7,637 nt of DNA from Oscillospiraceae bacterium. Its GTDB lineage: Bacteria > Bacillota_A > Clostridia > Monoglobales > WRBX01. The stretch spans positions 1-7,637 of the forward strand of contig WRBX01000027.1 in assembly GCA_009784335.1 (NCBI GenBank), in the 5' to 3' direction. Shown piece by piece: positions 1-5,340 of the stretch (positions within the stretch are counted from its first letter, which is position 1; each line of letters begins with the position of its first letter). The position numbers and the translations under genes were made by a program. Below the pieces are notes generated by a model that was given only the letters and a program-made list of their open reading frames with translations, did not search any database and was not told where the DNA came from.

Positions 1-65
1 AATAATAATAGCCCCTGCCGCCAAATTTGTCAAGTTTTAATTACTCGCAAAAAAGTTGCAAATTC

Positions 66-95
66 TTGACATTCCATTCCTAAATATGTTAAAAT
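66..95 (+). promoter_or_regulatory. Sigma-A promoter of the 716-residue gene
   Basis: A perfect -35 hexamer TTGACA (66-71) is followed after 18 bp by TAAAAT (90-95), which matches the -10 consensus at five of six bases. The predicted start of transcription is near 102, giving a short leader of about 20 nt before the ATG at 121. The surroundings are AT-rich. This is the only promoter seen for the first two genes. Confidence 0.7.
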
Positions 96-120
96 AGCAA
101 TATAAGATGAGGTGAGGGAT

Positions 121-2271
121 ATGTCTGCAGAATTAAAACCAGATGATTTTTACAAAGCCACAAAAAGCGCGACATTGGGACTATCTGATATTCCGAAGTC
201 TGTTCTAATGGGCACGATTATCGGCGCTTCTTCAGGTTGGTTCCAACAAGTTGCAGTAAAATGGCTAACCCAACGCAGAGGCTTAAGCATGAAAACTGCT
301 GCTCGAGATAGAGAAATCGAACGCTTTCAACGAGATGTTTATGACGGTTGGATAAAAGGTCATTTGTCTGATATTACAAAAGTTGCACAATTCGATAGCC
401 CAAGTGGTGCTTATGATAGAAGTTGTGCAAAGCATATAGCTCTTGGTCTTTCAATGCCAAGCGGTGGTCAGCATATTTCGCCATTCTTCAAAGATATGCG
501 TTCATCTTACATAAAAGAAATAACCACAATGACCGACCATTCAATAAATTCGTTCAGATGGCGCGGCGATCAAGTAAACTATGCAACACTGGATGTATTA
601 AGCGGGCAAAATGGAAATTTTGGTACAGTTAGTCATTCTCAACTAAGCGGCGGGGCGAATGCAGTTCTTGCTGCTGATCATTTAATGGCGAAGAGGATAT
701 TAATGCTAGAACATTTTGCCACAATGCTAAAAAATCAATATTTTAATACAACTGCGAGAAATGTGCTTAGAGACAGAATCAAAAAAGTTGACGCAAACTT
801 GGCGCTTTCATTTGTTAATGACAAAAAAAGCATACAAACAGCAAAAGAAGCAATTGCTATATTTGAAAATTCAACTAGTGGTATGATTAGTGGCCTTATG
901 CCGCAATTATTGCGCGTTGGTTGTTCGCAAGCTGATTATACTGCAATTATGAAGATGGAATGTTGGCGAGGTATGAAAGATTATATTTACGCAGATTATT
1001 GCAAAGATGGAAATGGTCAAGCGATTATGCATAATAATCAACCAGTAAAGTTACATTGGGGATTCAGTGACCCTTTCACAAGAGGGGTAAATAGTCAAAA
1101 CACATTGGCTGAAATCTATCAAGGATTAACCGCCGGGCAAGCAAAAGATTTCAGAATTGAAGATGGTAGAATTGTAAACTATAACAGTAATGGAAGATCT
1201 CTCAGCACAGTATATGGTTGCGAAGCAGATCGTTTTGGTGCAGAAACTCTTGCTACTAAGAATAAAGCGGCAATCTTAGCATTGTTAGAAAATGACAACT
1301 TCCATGAAGTTCAAAAAGACTTTTTAGAAATGCTTTATTTAGGCAAAGCAGATCATGTTGTCCAAGCAGATGGAACTGTAAAACATACCGAATATCATAT
1401 AGAATGCGATTCAATTGGTGGAGAAATAAAAATTGAAAAAGGGGCTTCTGGGCTATCACAAGCATTCCAAAGTGCAATGGGATATGGAGAAACAAAAGCC
1501 TTCCAAAAAGACAAAGATGGGAAATATATCTTTGACAAATCGGTCGGAATGCCACAAGAACTTTTAACATGGCAAGCGATTGCAAATAATGATTTGATAG
1601 AAGATTACATTAGGGAAAATAATTTTGATGAGAGCAAAGCAAATATACTTCGTGCTAGAAAAGAACAAATGGCACTAACAATAAAGGAAATGCAACAAGC
1701 CAGACCGCCATCCAAAGAATATGTTCAGTTCGCAAGAAGTCTAAAATCAAAAGGGTCTGGTCCAGAATTTGCATACATAATGTATGGTGCAGGTGAGCCT
1801 TCATGGGATAAGTATAATGAACAACCGCTATTACTATATGCCCTTGCTTCAGAAAAATGGGGGCTAAATAGAGAATTTGAAAAAGAAATGAGAATTCAAA
1901 AAGCGGGTATTGATATTAAAGATGAGCATGGGAATGTTATAATAGATGCGAAAAAAGCAACACTTTGGGATTTATTAGAAAGCAAAGGGGAACTAGATGA
2001 TGCTCAGCAAGCATACATAGGGCAAAAAGTTGCAGAGTTTGCAACAAATCATCCTGAATATAAAGAGCATATATGTGAAACTCTTGATAATTTAAACAAC
2101 CTACAAAAAACTCAGCTTAATTATGCAGGGCAAGGTTCAAGCCAGTTTTTAAAAAAAGAATCAATAGAAAGGCTTCAACAATCATTTCCAAAATTAGATT
2201 CCAATATGGTTTCTAAAACATCAACTAAAGAAGTAAAAGATTATGGAAAAAAGGTTTGGGAAAGAGAATAA
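121..2271 (+). CDS. Unrecognised 716-residue protein, AT-rich gene
   Basis: I do not recognise this protein and see no catalytic or binding motif that would justify a function. The chosen ATG at 121 has an AGGTGA ribosome binding site at 110-115 with 5-nt spacing; a GTG at 112 is in frame but overlaps that site. The protein looks mainly soluble and helical. Residues about 27-49 form one hydrophobic stretch rich in Gly, Ser and Val, ending in Lys-Trp-Leu, which could be a membrane or membrane-surface helix. The next part (about 60-80) is charged, and the C-terminal third is rich in Lys, Glu and Gln. Seven or so Cys residues are scattered with no zinc-binding spacing. It has its own strong promoter, and the interrupted small gene follows 18 bp downstream before a terminator, so the two form one unit. 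Codon use is far more AT-rich than in the neighbouring spoIIGA-sigE genes, which suggests an accessory or transferred gene. A phage or mobile-element origin is possible but unsupported by any recognisable partner. Confidence 0.85.
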   Translation: MSAELKPDDFYKATKSATLGLSDIPKSVLMGTIIGASSGWFQQVAVKWLTQRRGLSMKTAARDREIERFQRDVYDGWIKGHLSDITKVAQFDSPSGAYDRSCAKHIALGLSMPSGGQHISPFFKDMRSSYIKEITTMTDHSINSFRWRGDQVNYATLDVLSGQNGNFGTVSHSQLSGGANAVLAADHLMAKRILMLEHFATMLKNQYFNTTARNVLRDRIKKVDANLALSFVNDKKSIQTAKEAIAIFENSTSGMISGLMPQLLRVGCSQADYTAIMKMECWRGMKDYIYADYCKDGNGQAIMHNNQPVKLHWGFSDPFTRGVNSQNTLAEIYQGLTAGQAKDFRIEDGRIVNYNSNGRSLSTVYGCEADRFGAETLATKNKAAILALLENDNFHEVQKDFLEMLYLGKADHVVQADGTVKHTEYHIECDSIGGEIKIEKGASGLSQAFQSAMGYGETKAFQKDKDGKYIFDKSVGMPQELLTWQAIANNDLIEDYIRENNFDESKANILRARKEQMALTIKEMQQARPPSKEYVQFARSLKSKGSGPEFAYIMYGAGEPSWDKYNEQPLLLYALASEKWGLNREFEKEMRIQKAGIDIKDEHGNVIIDAKKATLWDLLESKGELDDAQQAYIGQKVAEFATNHPEYKEHICETLDNLNNLQKTQLNYAGQGSSQFLKKESIERLQQSFPKLDSNMVSKTSTKEVKDYGKKVWERE

Positions 2272-2289
2272 AAAAGGGGAGAAAAAACT

Positions 2290-2322
2290 ATGAATTCATT
2301 CGACAGAAGTTCGGATTACTAA
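2290..2322 (+). pseudogene. Ten-codon fragment with good ribosome binding site, cut off by in-frame TAA
   Basis: A GGGGAG ribosome binding site (2276-2281) stands 8 nt before an ATG at 2290. This start yields only MNSFDRSSDY before TAA at 2320-2322. Reading on past that stop in the same frame gives RRYEEHHKKQK and then the 147-residue reading frame that ends at 2799, with no other stop. The simplest reading is that 2290-2799 was one gene of about 169 codons, and a CAA or similar codon at 2320 became TAA. A short leader peptide controlling the downstream frame is the alternative, but the continuity of charged residues on both sides of the stop favours a broken gene. Confidence 0.6.
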
Positions 2323-2355
2323 AGAAGATATGAAGAGCATCACAAAAAGCAAAAA

Positions 2356-2799
2356 GTGGAAATGAAAAACAAAAGGCTACAAAAAATAGCAGAAGATCAA
2401 CGGGAAGAACAATTGGGAAAAGAATATGAATATGATTATGCAAAAATGCAAGCGACATGGGGAGCACTTGAACTCATAAACATTGGTAAAAGATTTCCGC
2501 CACTTGAAAAAATGAAACATACAATAAGAGAGGCAAATAAATATGTAGATTTGTGTGTAAAAGAGTGTAATAGCATAGGAATAAAAACAAAAGTTGAACC
2601 ATCAGTTGATACTGCTCCATATTGTCAAAGATATATTGAACTATCTGTTTCGGTTGAAATAATGGGTAGGCTTATAGAAAATGAAGAACATTACATCAGA
2701 AAGTCGCAAGAATTTACAAAAAGGCACCAAGAATATCATGACTTACTTAATAAAAAATATGATTGTGATTGCGGAGGCTATGGGCCTACTGATGAATAA
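2356..2799 (+). CDS. Unrecognised charged 147-residue protein, probably the 3' part of an interrupted gene
   Basis: No family is recognised. The remaining frame opens at GTG 2356, or two codons later at ATG 2362; neither has a ribosome binding site. The only good site nearby serves the in-frame ATG at 2290, which is cut off by TAA at 2320. The product is strongly charged and helical (Lys, Glu, Arg and Gln-rich residues 1-30), has no signal peptide or membrane segment, and contains Cys67 and Cys71 (CxxxC), Cys90, and a CxC pair at 137-139 in a Gly-rich tail ending PTDE. The paired Cys residues could bind metal, but that is only a guess. It lies 84 bp behind the 716-residue gene, shares its AT-rich codon use, and is followed 17 bp later by a terminator. 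Expression of this fragment would need restart or readthrough, so it may be a pseudogene. Confidence 0.55.
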   Translation: MEMKNKRLQKIAEDQREEQLGKEYEYDYAKMQATWGALELINIGKRFPPLEKMKHTIREANKYVDLCVKECNSIGIKTKVEPSVDTAPYCQRYIELSVSVEIMGRLIENEEHYIRKSQEFTKRHQEYHDLLNKKYDCDCGGYGPTDE

Positions 2800-2815
2800 A
2801 TTTTAGTACGCCCAC

Positions 2816-2846
2816 AAAATGTCGACAAAGTTCGACATTTTTTTTT
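2816..2846 (+). terminator. Intrinsic terminator of the AT-rich unit, overlapping a Spo0A-type box
   Basis: The arms AAAATGTCGA (2816-2825) and TCGACATTTT (2832-2841) form a 10-bp stem around a 6-nt loop, followed by an unbroken T run to 2846. This ends transcription from the promoter at 66. The right arm with its loop edge contains TTCGACA (2831-2837), a perfect inverse of the Spo0A-box core TGTCGAA, and the left arm contains the near match TGTCGAC (2820-2826). Confidence 0.85.
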
Positions 2847-2868
2847 GCCCAAAAACATAGAATACAAT
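2831..2868 (+). promoter_or_regulatory. Candidate Spo0A-activated promoter of the spoIIG operon
   Basis: A perfect 0A box in inverse orientation, TTCGACA (2831-2837), overlaps the -35-like hexamer TCGACA (2832-2837, five of six to TTGACA). Two -10-like hexamers follow: TAGAAT (2858-2863) at 20-bp spacing and TACAAT (2863-2868) at 25 bp. In Bacillus subtilis the spoIIG promoter has an unusually long spacer (about 22 bp) and needs Spo0A bound over its -35 region, so long spacing with an overlapping box is the expected arrangement. The start would lie near 2870-2875, about 90 nt before the spoIIGA ATG. Alternative: the box is a by-product of the terminator sequence. Confidence 0.5.
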
Positions 2869-2905
2869 TCGAAAGGAATTAAGCGGAGAGGAATTAGAAT
2901 AAAAA

Positions 2906-2922
2906 GAATTGCAGAGCAATTC
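2906..2922 (+). repeat. Small hairpin in the spoIIGA leader
   Basis: GAATTGC (2906-2912) and GCAATTC (2916-2922) are exact inverted arms around AGA. No T run follows, so it is not a terminator. It lies between a displaced ribosome binding site and the heptamer repeats, and appears to be part of the same inserted stretch. Confidence 0.6.
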
Positions 2923-2932
2923 AACCACAATT

Positions 2933-2960
2933 ATTCGTTATTCGTCATTCGTTATTCGTT
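2933..2960 (+). repeat. Four tandem heptamers ATTCGTY before spoIIGA
   Basis: ATTCGTT, ATTCGTC, ATTCGTT and ATTCGTT stand head to tail at 2933, 2940, 2947 and 2954, differing in one base. The array ends 4 nt before the spoIIGA start codon, where a ribosome binding site would be expected. Short tandem heptamers of this kind are known from gene borders in filamentous cyanobacteria (STRR repeats). Two further heptamer arrays lie in this window, at 3729-3786 and 5319-5339. Confidence 0.8.
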
Positions 2961-2964
2961 AAAA

Positions 2965-3723
2965 ATGTACTTCGAGGACATCTTCCTAATCAACTTCGCG
3001 CTCACCCTAATCATCCTAATAATCTGCAAAAAAGTGCTAAAAACCGCGCGAAAACTCCGCTGGCTCCTCGTCGCCGCCACCGCCGGCAGCCTCTATGCCG
3101 TCGCCTTCTATTTCCTCGATATCCCCTATTTCAGCGGCAAAATCATCGCATCGCTCGCAATCGTGCTGCTGGCATTCGGCTTCGGCTCCCCCCTCGCCTT
3201 CCTCAAAAAGTGCCTATTGTTCCACATAATCACCTACGCGCTCGGCGGCGCCGTCTATGGCATCGTCGGGCTGCTCGGCATCAGTGGAGCGGGTTTTCCT
3301 ATAAAAACATTCGTTTTCGCCATCCTTTTTGCGTTTTTCACAATCACCATGGCAAGCAGAGTGATGGAGAGGCACAAAATGCTAGCAGCCAACATTTTCG
3401 AGCTGAAAATAGGCGAAATCTCAATTCCCTGCCTGCTCGATACCGGCAACGAAACCGATTATATAATCGCTGAAATCGGCGTCCTGCGCAAAATCCTCCC
3501 CCCCGAATTTTGCCTAGATTTCGCACAAAAAGATAACATCGTCGATATCTTCGAAAAATGGCATGAGAAATTGAACCTCAAAATCCTCCCCATAAACTCC
3601 CTCACCACCGCCACCCTTCTCCTCGCCTTCACCCCCGCACACATCGAAGGAACCAATAAAAAAATAGTGGCAATCCACAAAGGAAAACTCACTCAGACTG
3701 AATTATATCGCGCAATAGCATAG
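2965..3723 (+). CDS. spoIIGA: Sporulation sigma-E factor-processing peptidase SpoIIGA
   Basis: This membrane-embedded aspartic protease removes the propeptide of pro-sigma-E after asymmetric septation and so starts the mother-cell programme. The 252-residue product has the family layout. There are about five hydrophobic segments in the N-terminal half (roughly residues 6-22, 31-51, 58-74, 83-105 and 113-131), followed by a soluble C-terminal protease domain. Its catalytic motif DTGN is preceded by two Leu, with the active-site Asp at residue 159. The later LLLAF motif near 218-222 matches the domain's C-terminal part. The ATG at 2965 is chosen because the next residues (YFEDIFLINFAL) match the usual N-terminus; a frame extension back to TTG 2845 only translates the terminator tail and repeats. 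No ribosome binding site precedes this ATG, apparently because an 80-bp stretch has been inserted. It is somewhat shorter than the roughly 309-residue B. subtilis protein. sigE follows after 77 bp. Confidence 0.93.
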   Translation: MYFEDIFLINFALTLIILIICKKVLKTARKLRWLLVAATAGSLYAVAFYFLDIPYFSGKIIASLAIVLLAFGFGSPLAFLKKCLLFHIITYALGGAVYGIVGLLGISGAGFPIKTFVFAILFAFFTITMASRVMERHKMLAANIFELKIGEISIPCLLDTGNETDYIIAEIGVLRKILPPEFCLDFAQKDNIVDIFEKWHEKLNLKILPINSLTTATLLLAFTPAHIEGTNKKIVAIHKGKLTQTELYRAIA

Positions 3724-3728
3724 CTTGA

Positions 3729-3786
3729 ATTAGAAGTTAGGAGTTAGAAATGAGAAACTCCTCACTCCGCACTTCTAATTTCTAAC
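3729..3786 (+). repeat. Inverted array of 4+4 heptamers between spoIIGA and sigE
   Basis: Four heptamers of the form RTKAGRA read on the + strand from 3729 to 3756: ATTAGAA, GTTAGGA, GTTAGAA, ATGAGAA. After two bases, four of the same kind read on the - strand from 3786 back to 3759: GTTAGAA, ATTAGAA, GTGCGGA, GTGAGGA. All are in exact 7-base phase. The two halves can pair: AATTAGAAGT (3728-3737) with ACTTCTAATT (3771-3780), and GGAGTT (3740-3745) with AACTCC (3756-3761). It begins 5 bp after the spoIIGA stop and ends just before the sigE ribosome binding site. No T run follows, so it should not terminate transcription, but it may affect mRNA processing or stability inside the operon. Confidence 0.8.
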
Positions 3787-3800
3787 TGAAAGGAATAAAA

Positions 3801-4529
3801 ATGAAAAAGCTTTACATTAAGATTTTAACTTTAATCTACCGCCTAAAAGCAAAAATCGCTAACCCCATTTATTATATAGGGGGAAGCGATAACCTCCCCG
3901 AGCCACTAACTCCGGAGGAGGAAAAAGAGCTGTTTTTACGGCTCAAAACCGAGCCAAAAAAAATTCGCCCCATCCTCATCGAGCGCAACCTCCGCCTCGT
4001 CGTCTTCATCGCAAAAAAATTCGAAAACACCGGCATCGGCATCGAAGACCTCACCTCAATCGGCTCAATCGGGCTTATCAAGGGTGTAAACACCTTCGAC
4101 CCGGAAAAACAAATCAAGCTCGCCACCTATGCCTCGCGCTGCATCGAGAACGAAATCCTGATGTATATCCGCAAAATCAATGGCCAAAAGGCCGAAGTCA
4201 GCTTCGATGAGCCGCTCAAAAGCGATGTAGATGGCAGCGAGCTGCTGCTCTCCGATATCCTCGGCACCGACGCCGATTTGGTGGAAAAAGACCTCAAACG
4301 CGAGGTGGATCGCCAAATTATGCAGCAGGCCGTAGAAGGCCTAAACGCGCGCGAGCGCGAAATTATCGAGCTGCGCTTCGGCCTTGATTTTTCTATAAAA
4401 CACCCTGATAATCAAGAAAAAACGCAAAAAGAAGTCGCCGATATGCTCGGCATCTCCCAATCCTACATCTCCCGCCTCGAAAAAAAAATAATAGACCGCC
4501 TAAAACACAAAGCCAAAGAAGCCTCGTAG
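3801..4529 (+). CDS. sigE: RNA polymerase sporulation sigma factor sigma-E, made as an inactive precursor
   Basis: Sigma-E directs early mother-cell transcription during endospore formation. The 242-residue protein can be aligned along its length with B. subtilis SigE. It starts with a basic, hydrophobic pro-sequence (about residues 1-22) ending at YYIGGS, the region where SpoIIGA cuts. Region 2 follows, with ERNLRLVV, the [11 protein letters not shown] stretch and [14 protein letters not shown], then EVSFDEPL. Region 4 carries the helix-turn-helix [19 protein letters not shown]. The ATG at 3801 has AAAGGA at 3789-3794, spaced 6 nt. Its position right after spoIIGA separates it from sigma-K, and both genes are probably read from the Spo0A-type promoter near 2831-2868. 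Two oddities stand out. The linker between regions 4.1 and 4.2 (FGL to EKTQ) is about six residues longer than in B. subtilis. The usual next gene, sigG, is absent. A run of nine A lies in codons for region 4.2 (4480-4488). Confidence 0.96.
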   Translation: MKKLYIKILTLIYRLKAKIANPIYYIGGSDNLPEPLTPEEEKELFLRLKTEPKKIRPILIERNLRLVVFIAKKFENTGIGIEDLTSIGSIGLIKGVNTFDPEKQIKLATYASRCIENEILMYIRKINGQKAEVSFDEPLKSDVDGSELLLSDILGTDADLVEKDLKREVDRQIMQQAVEGLNAREREIIELRFGLDFSIKHPDNQEKTQKEVADMLGISQSYISRLEKKIIDRLKHKAKEAS

Positions 4530-4551
4530 GGGACGCCGTTTCGGGCGTCCC
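4530..4551 (+). terminator. GC-rich hairpin directly after the sigE stop codon
   Basis: GGGACGCC (4530-4537) and GGCGTCCC (4544-4551) form a perfect 8-bp stem around a 6-nt loop, beginning at the first base after the TAG of sigE. There is no T run after it, so it may be a weak terminator, an mRNA 3' end stabiliser, or a dispersed repeat. It marks the end of the spoIIG operon. Confidence 0.5.
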
Positions 4552-4585
4552 GAACATCGAACAACACAAAAACTTCAAAAATCAA

Positions 4586-4615
4586 CGAAAATCGGCGAAA
4601 ACGGGCGAAAATCGT
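4586..4615 (+). repeat. Three tandem 10-bp repeats CGAAAAYSGK
   Basis: CGAAAATCGG, CGAAAACGGG and CGAAAATCGT stand head to tail. The period equals about one DNA helical turn, so the A tracts face the same side. The array lies 44-73 bp before the -35 box of the next gene and is followed immediately by CG and ten G. Confidence 0.65.
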
Positions 4616-4616
4616 C

Positions 4617-4626
4617 GGGGGGGGGG
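4617..4626 (+). repeat. Run of ten G upstream of a promoter
   Basis: An uninterrupted G10 homopolymer lies 32 bp before the -35 hexamer at 4659. G runs of this length gain or lose bases easily during replication, so the distance between the 10-bp repeats and the promoter could vary between cells. Length may also be miscalled in assembly. Confidence 0.7.
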
Positions 4627-4658
4627 CGCTATTTTTGTTAGACTCTCAAAAATCAACA

Positions 4659-4687
4659 TTGCAAATTTCCCGAAACTGCGCTATCAT
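4659..4687 (+). promoter_or_regulatory. Sigma-A promoter of the 181-residue membrane protein gene
   Basis: TTGCAA (4659-4664) and TATCAT (4682-4687) are separated by 17 bp. The -35 matches at four of six bases and the -10 at five of six. Transcription should start near 4694, leaving a leader of about 16 nt that contains the ribosome binding site. Confidence 0.55.
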
Positions 4688-4709
4688 AAAATAGTTAGGG
4701 GTGTTAACT

Positions 4710-5255
4710 ATGGGAAGAGTAACAAATGTAGTCGGCGTATTTCTAATCGCAGGAACAATCGGCGGAATTGGCACTGGTGTAGTAGGCGCAATTCATAGCG
4801 GAGTGACAAAAACTAGGTCTCAAAGCGTCGTAGAAATGCTTAAAACCGCGCGTTCACAAACCGATGCTAATAGAGAGGAAAAGGCTTATAAAGAGCTTTT
4901 TGATTTTATTAAAAAGACTTTTTCTAATAAAGAAGATGTCGATTTGGTAACCGAAGAAATGGTTAAACTCATAGATCTCGCAAGCAAAGATATAAATGAG
5001 TTTAATAGAAAAGTCGGCCTAATAAATAATCAAAATAGTAGTAAGAGAGAGGATAATCTCGAAACCGGCGGATATACCTATTACATAGGCGCGCCAAGCA
5101 AAGATACAGAAGTCGATGTTGATTTTGCCAAAGCCAATAATGCACTGCTAAAACTTGAAAAAGATCAAAAAATAGTACTGCTTTCAACTCTTGTTGGATT
5201 AACATCTATGGTGACAGGTATAGTAGGAGTTAGAAGAGATTGGTTCGATATCTAA
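4710..5255 (+). CDS. Unrecognised 181-residue protein with a hydrophobic segment at each end
   Basis: No family is recognised. ATG 4710 is preferred over the in-frame GTG 4701 because AGGGG (4696-4700) is spaced 9 nt from it and would abut the GTG. Residues about 6-28 form a Gly-rich hydrophobic helix with repeated small-residue spacings (GTIGGIGTGVVG). Residues about 154-173 form a second one with similar Gly spacing, followed by RRDWFDI at the end. Between them lies a charged, helical domain of about 125 residues. The predicted form is a two-span membrane protein with both ends on the same side; Gly-rich helices of this kind often pack against each other. Residues 124-127 read YYIG, followed by A, P and S, which resembles the YYIGGS processing region of the pro-sigma-E encoded just upstream. 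The gene has its own promoter and terminator, is more AT-rich than sigE, and has no obvious partner, so a function cannot be given. Confidence 0.8.
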   Translation: MGRVTNVVGVFLIAGTIGGIGTGVVGAIHSGVTKTRSQSVVEMLKTARSQTDANREEKAYKELFDFIKKTFSNKEDVDLVTEEMVKLIDLASKDINEFNRKVGLINNQNSSKREDNLETGGYTYYIGAPSKDTEVDVDFAKANNALLKLEKDQKIVLLSTLVGLTSMVTGIVGVRRDWFDI

Positions 5256-5267
5256 ATATGAAAAATC

Positions 5268-5301
5268 AAAGCAACCTCGCAGATCACGGGGTTGCTTTTT
5301 T
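5268..5301. terminator. Bidirectional intrinsic terminator between the membrane protein gene and queT
   Basis: AAAGCAACCTCG (5268-5279) pairs with CGGGGTTGCTTT (5287-5298) through 12 bp with one G-T wobble and a 7-nt loop. On the + strand the stem runs into six T (5296-5301). On the - strand it runs into TTTGATTTTT. It can therefore end both the + gene, 12 bp upstream, and the convergent queT, whose stop lies at 5341-5343. Confidence 0.85.
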
Positions 5302-5318
5302 CTTGCATTACATTTAAA

Positions 5319-5339
5319 ACTCATCACTCATAACTCATC
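5319..5339 (+). repeat. Three tandem heptamers ACTCATM after queT
   Basis: ACTCATC, ACTCATA and ACTCATC stand head to tail at 5319, 5326 and 5333. On the - strand this reads as a TGATGAG-type repeat beginning 1 bp after the queT stop codon. It is the third heptamer array in the window and, like the others, touches a gene border. Confidence 0.7.
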
Positions 5340-5340
5340 A

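Noticed and set aside
56..64. Shared 9-mer TTGCAAATT upstream of the 716-residue gene and at 4659-4667
   Set aside because: The copies stand at different positions relative to their promoters, and a 9-base AT-rich match in 7.6 kb can be chance.
1256..1585. Opposite-strand 109-residue frame inside the 716-residue gene
   Set aside because: It is fully contained in a long gene with promoter and ribosome binding site, and its Leu/Phe/His-rich product looks like antisense of Lys/Glu-rich codons.
2861..2868. AATACAAT as a sigma-E or sigma-K type -10 box
   Set aside because: It matches the CATACAnT pattern at seven of eight bases, but no matching -35 lies at the needed spacing of about 14 bp, and spoIIG is expected to be read before sigma-E is active.
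2845..2964. Extension of spoIIGA back to TTG 2845, adding 40 residues
   Set aside because: The added part translates the terminator tail, hairpin and heptamer repeats, has no ribosome binding site, and does not resemble the SpoIIGA N-terminus, which begins properly at the ATG at 2965.
3210..3473. Other-frame and opposite-strand open frames over spoIIGA, sigE, queT and the protease (for example 3210-3473, 3872-4126, 5324-5608, 7003-7332)
   Set aside because: They lie wholly or largely within well-supported genes, lack ribosome binding sites, and have compositions expected from shadows of the real frame.
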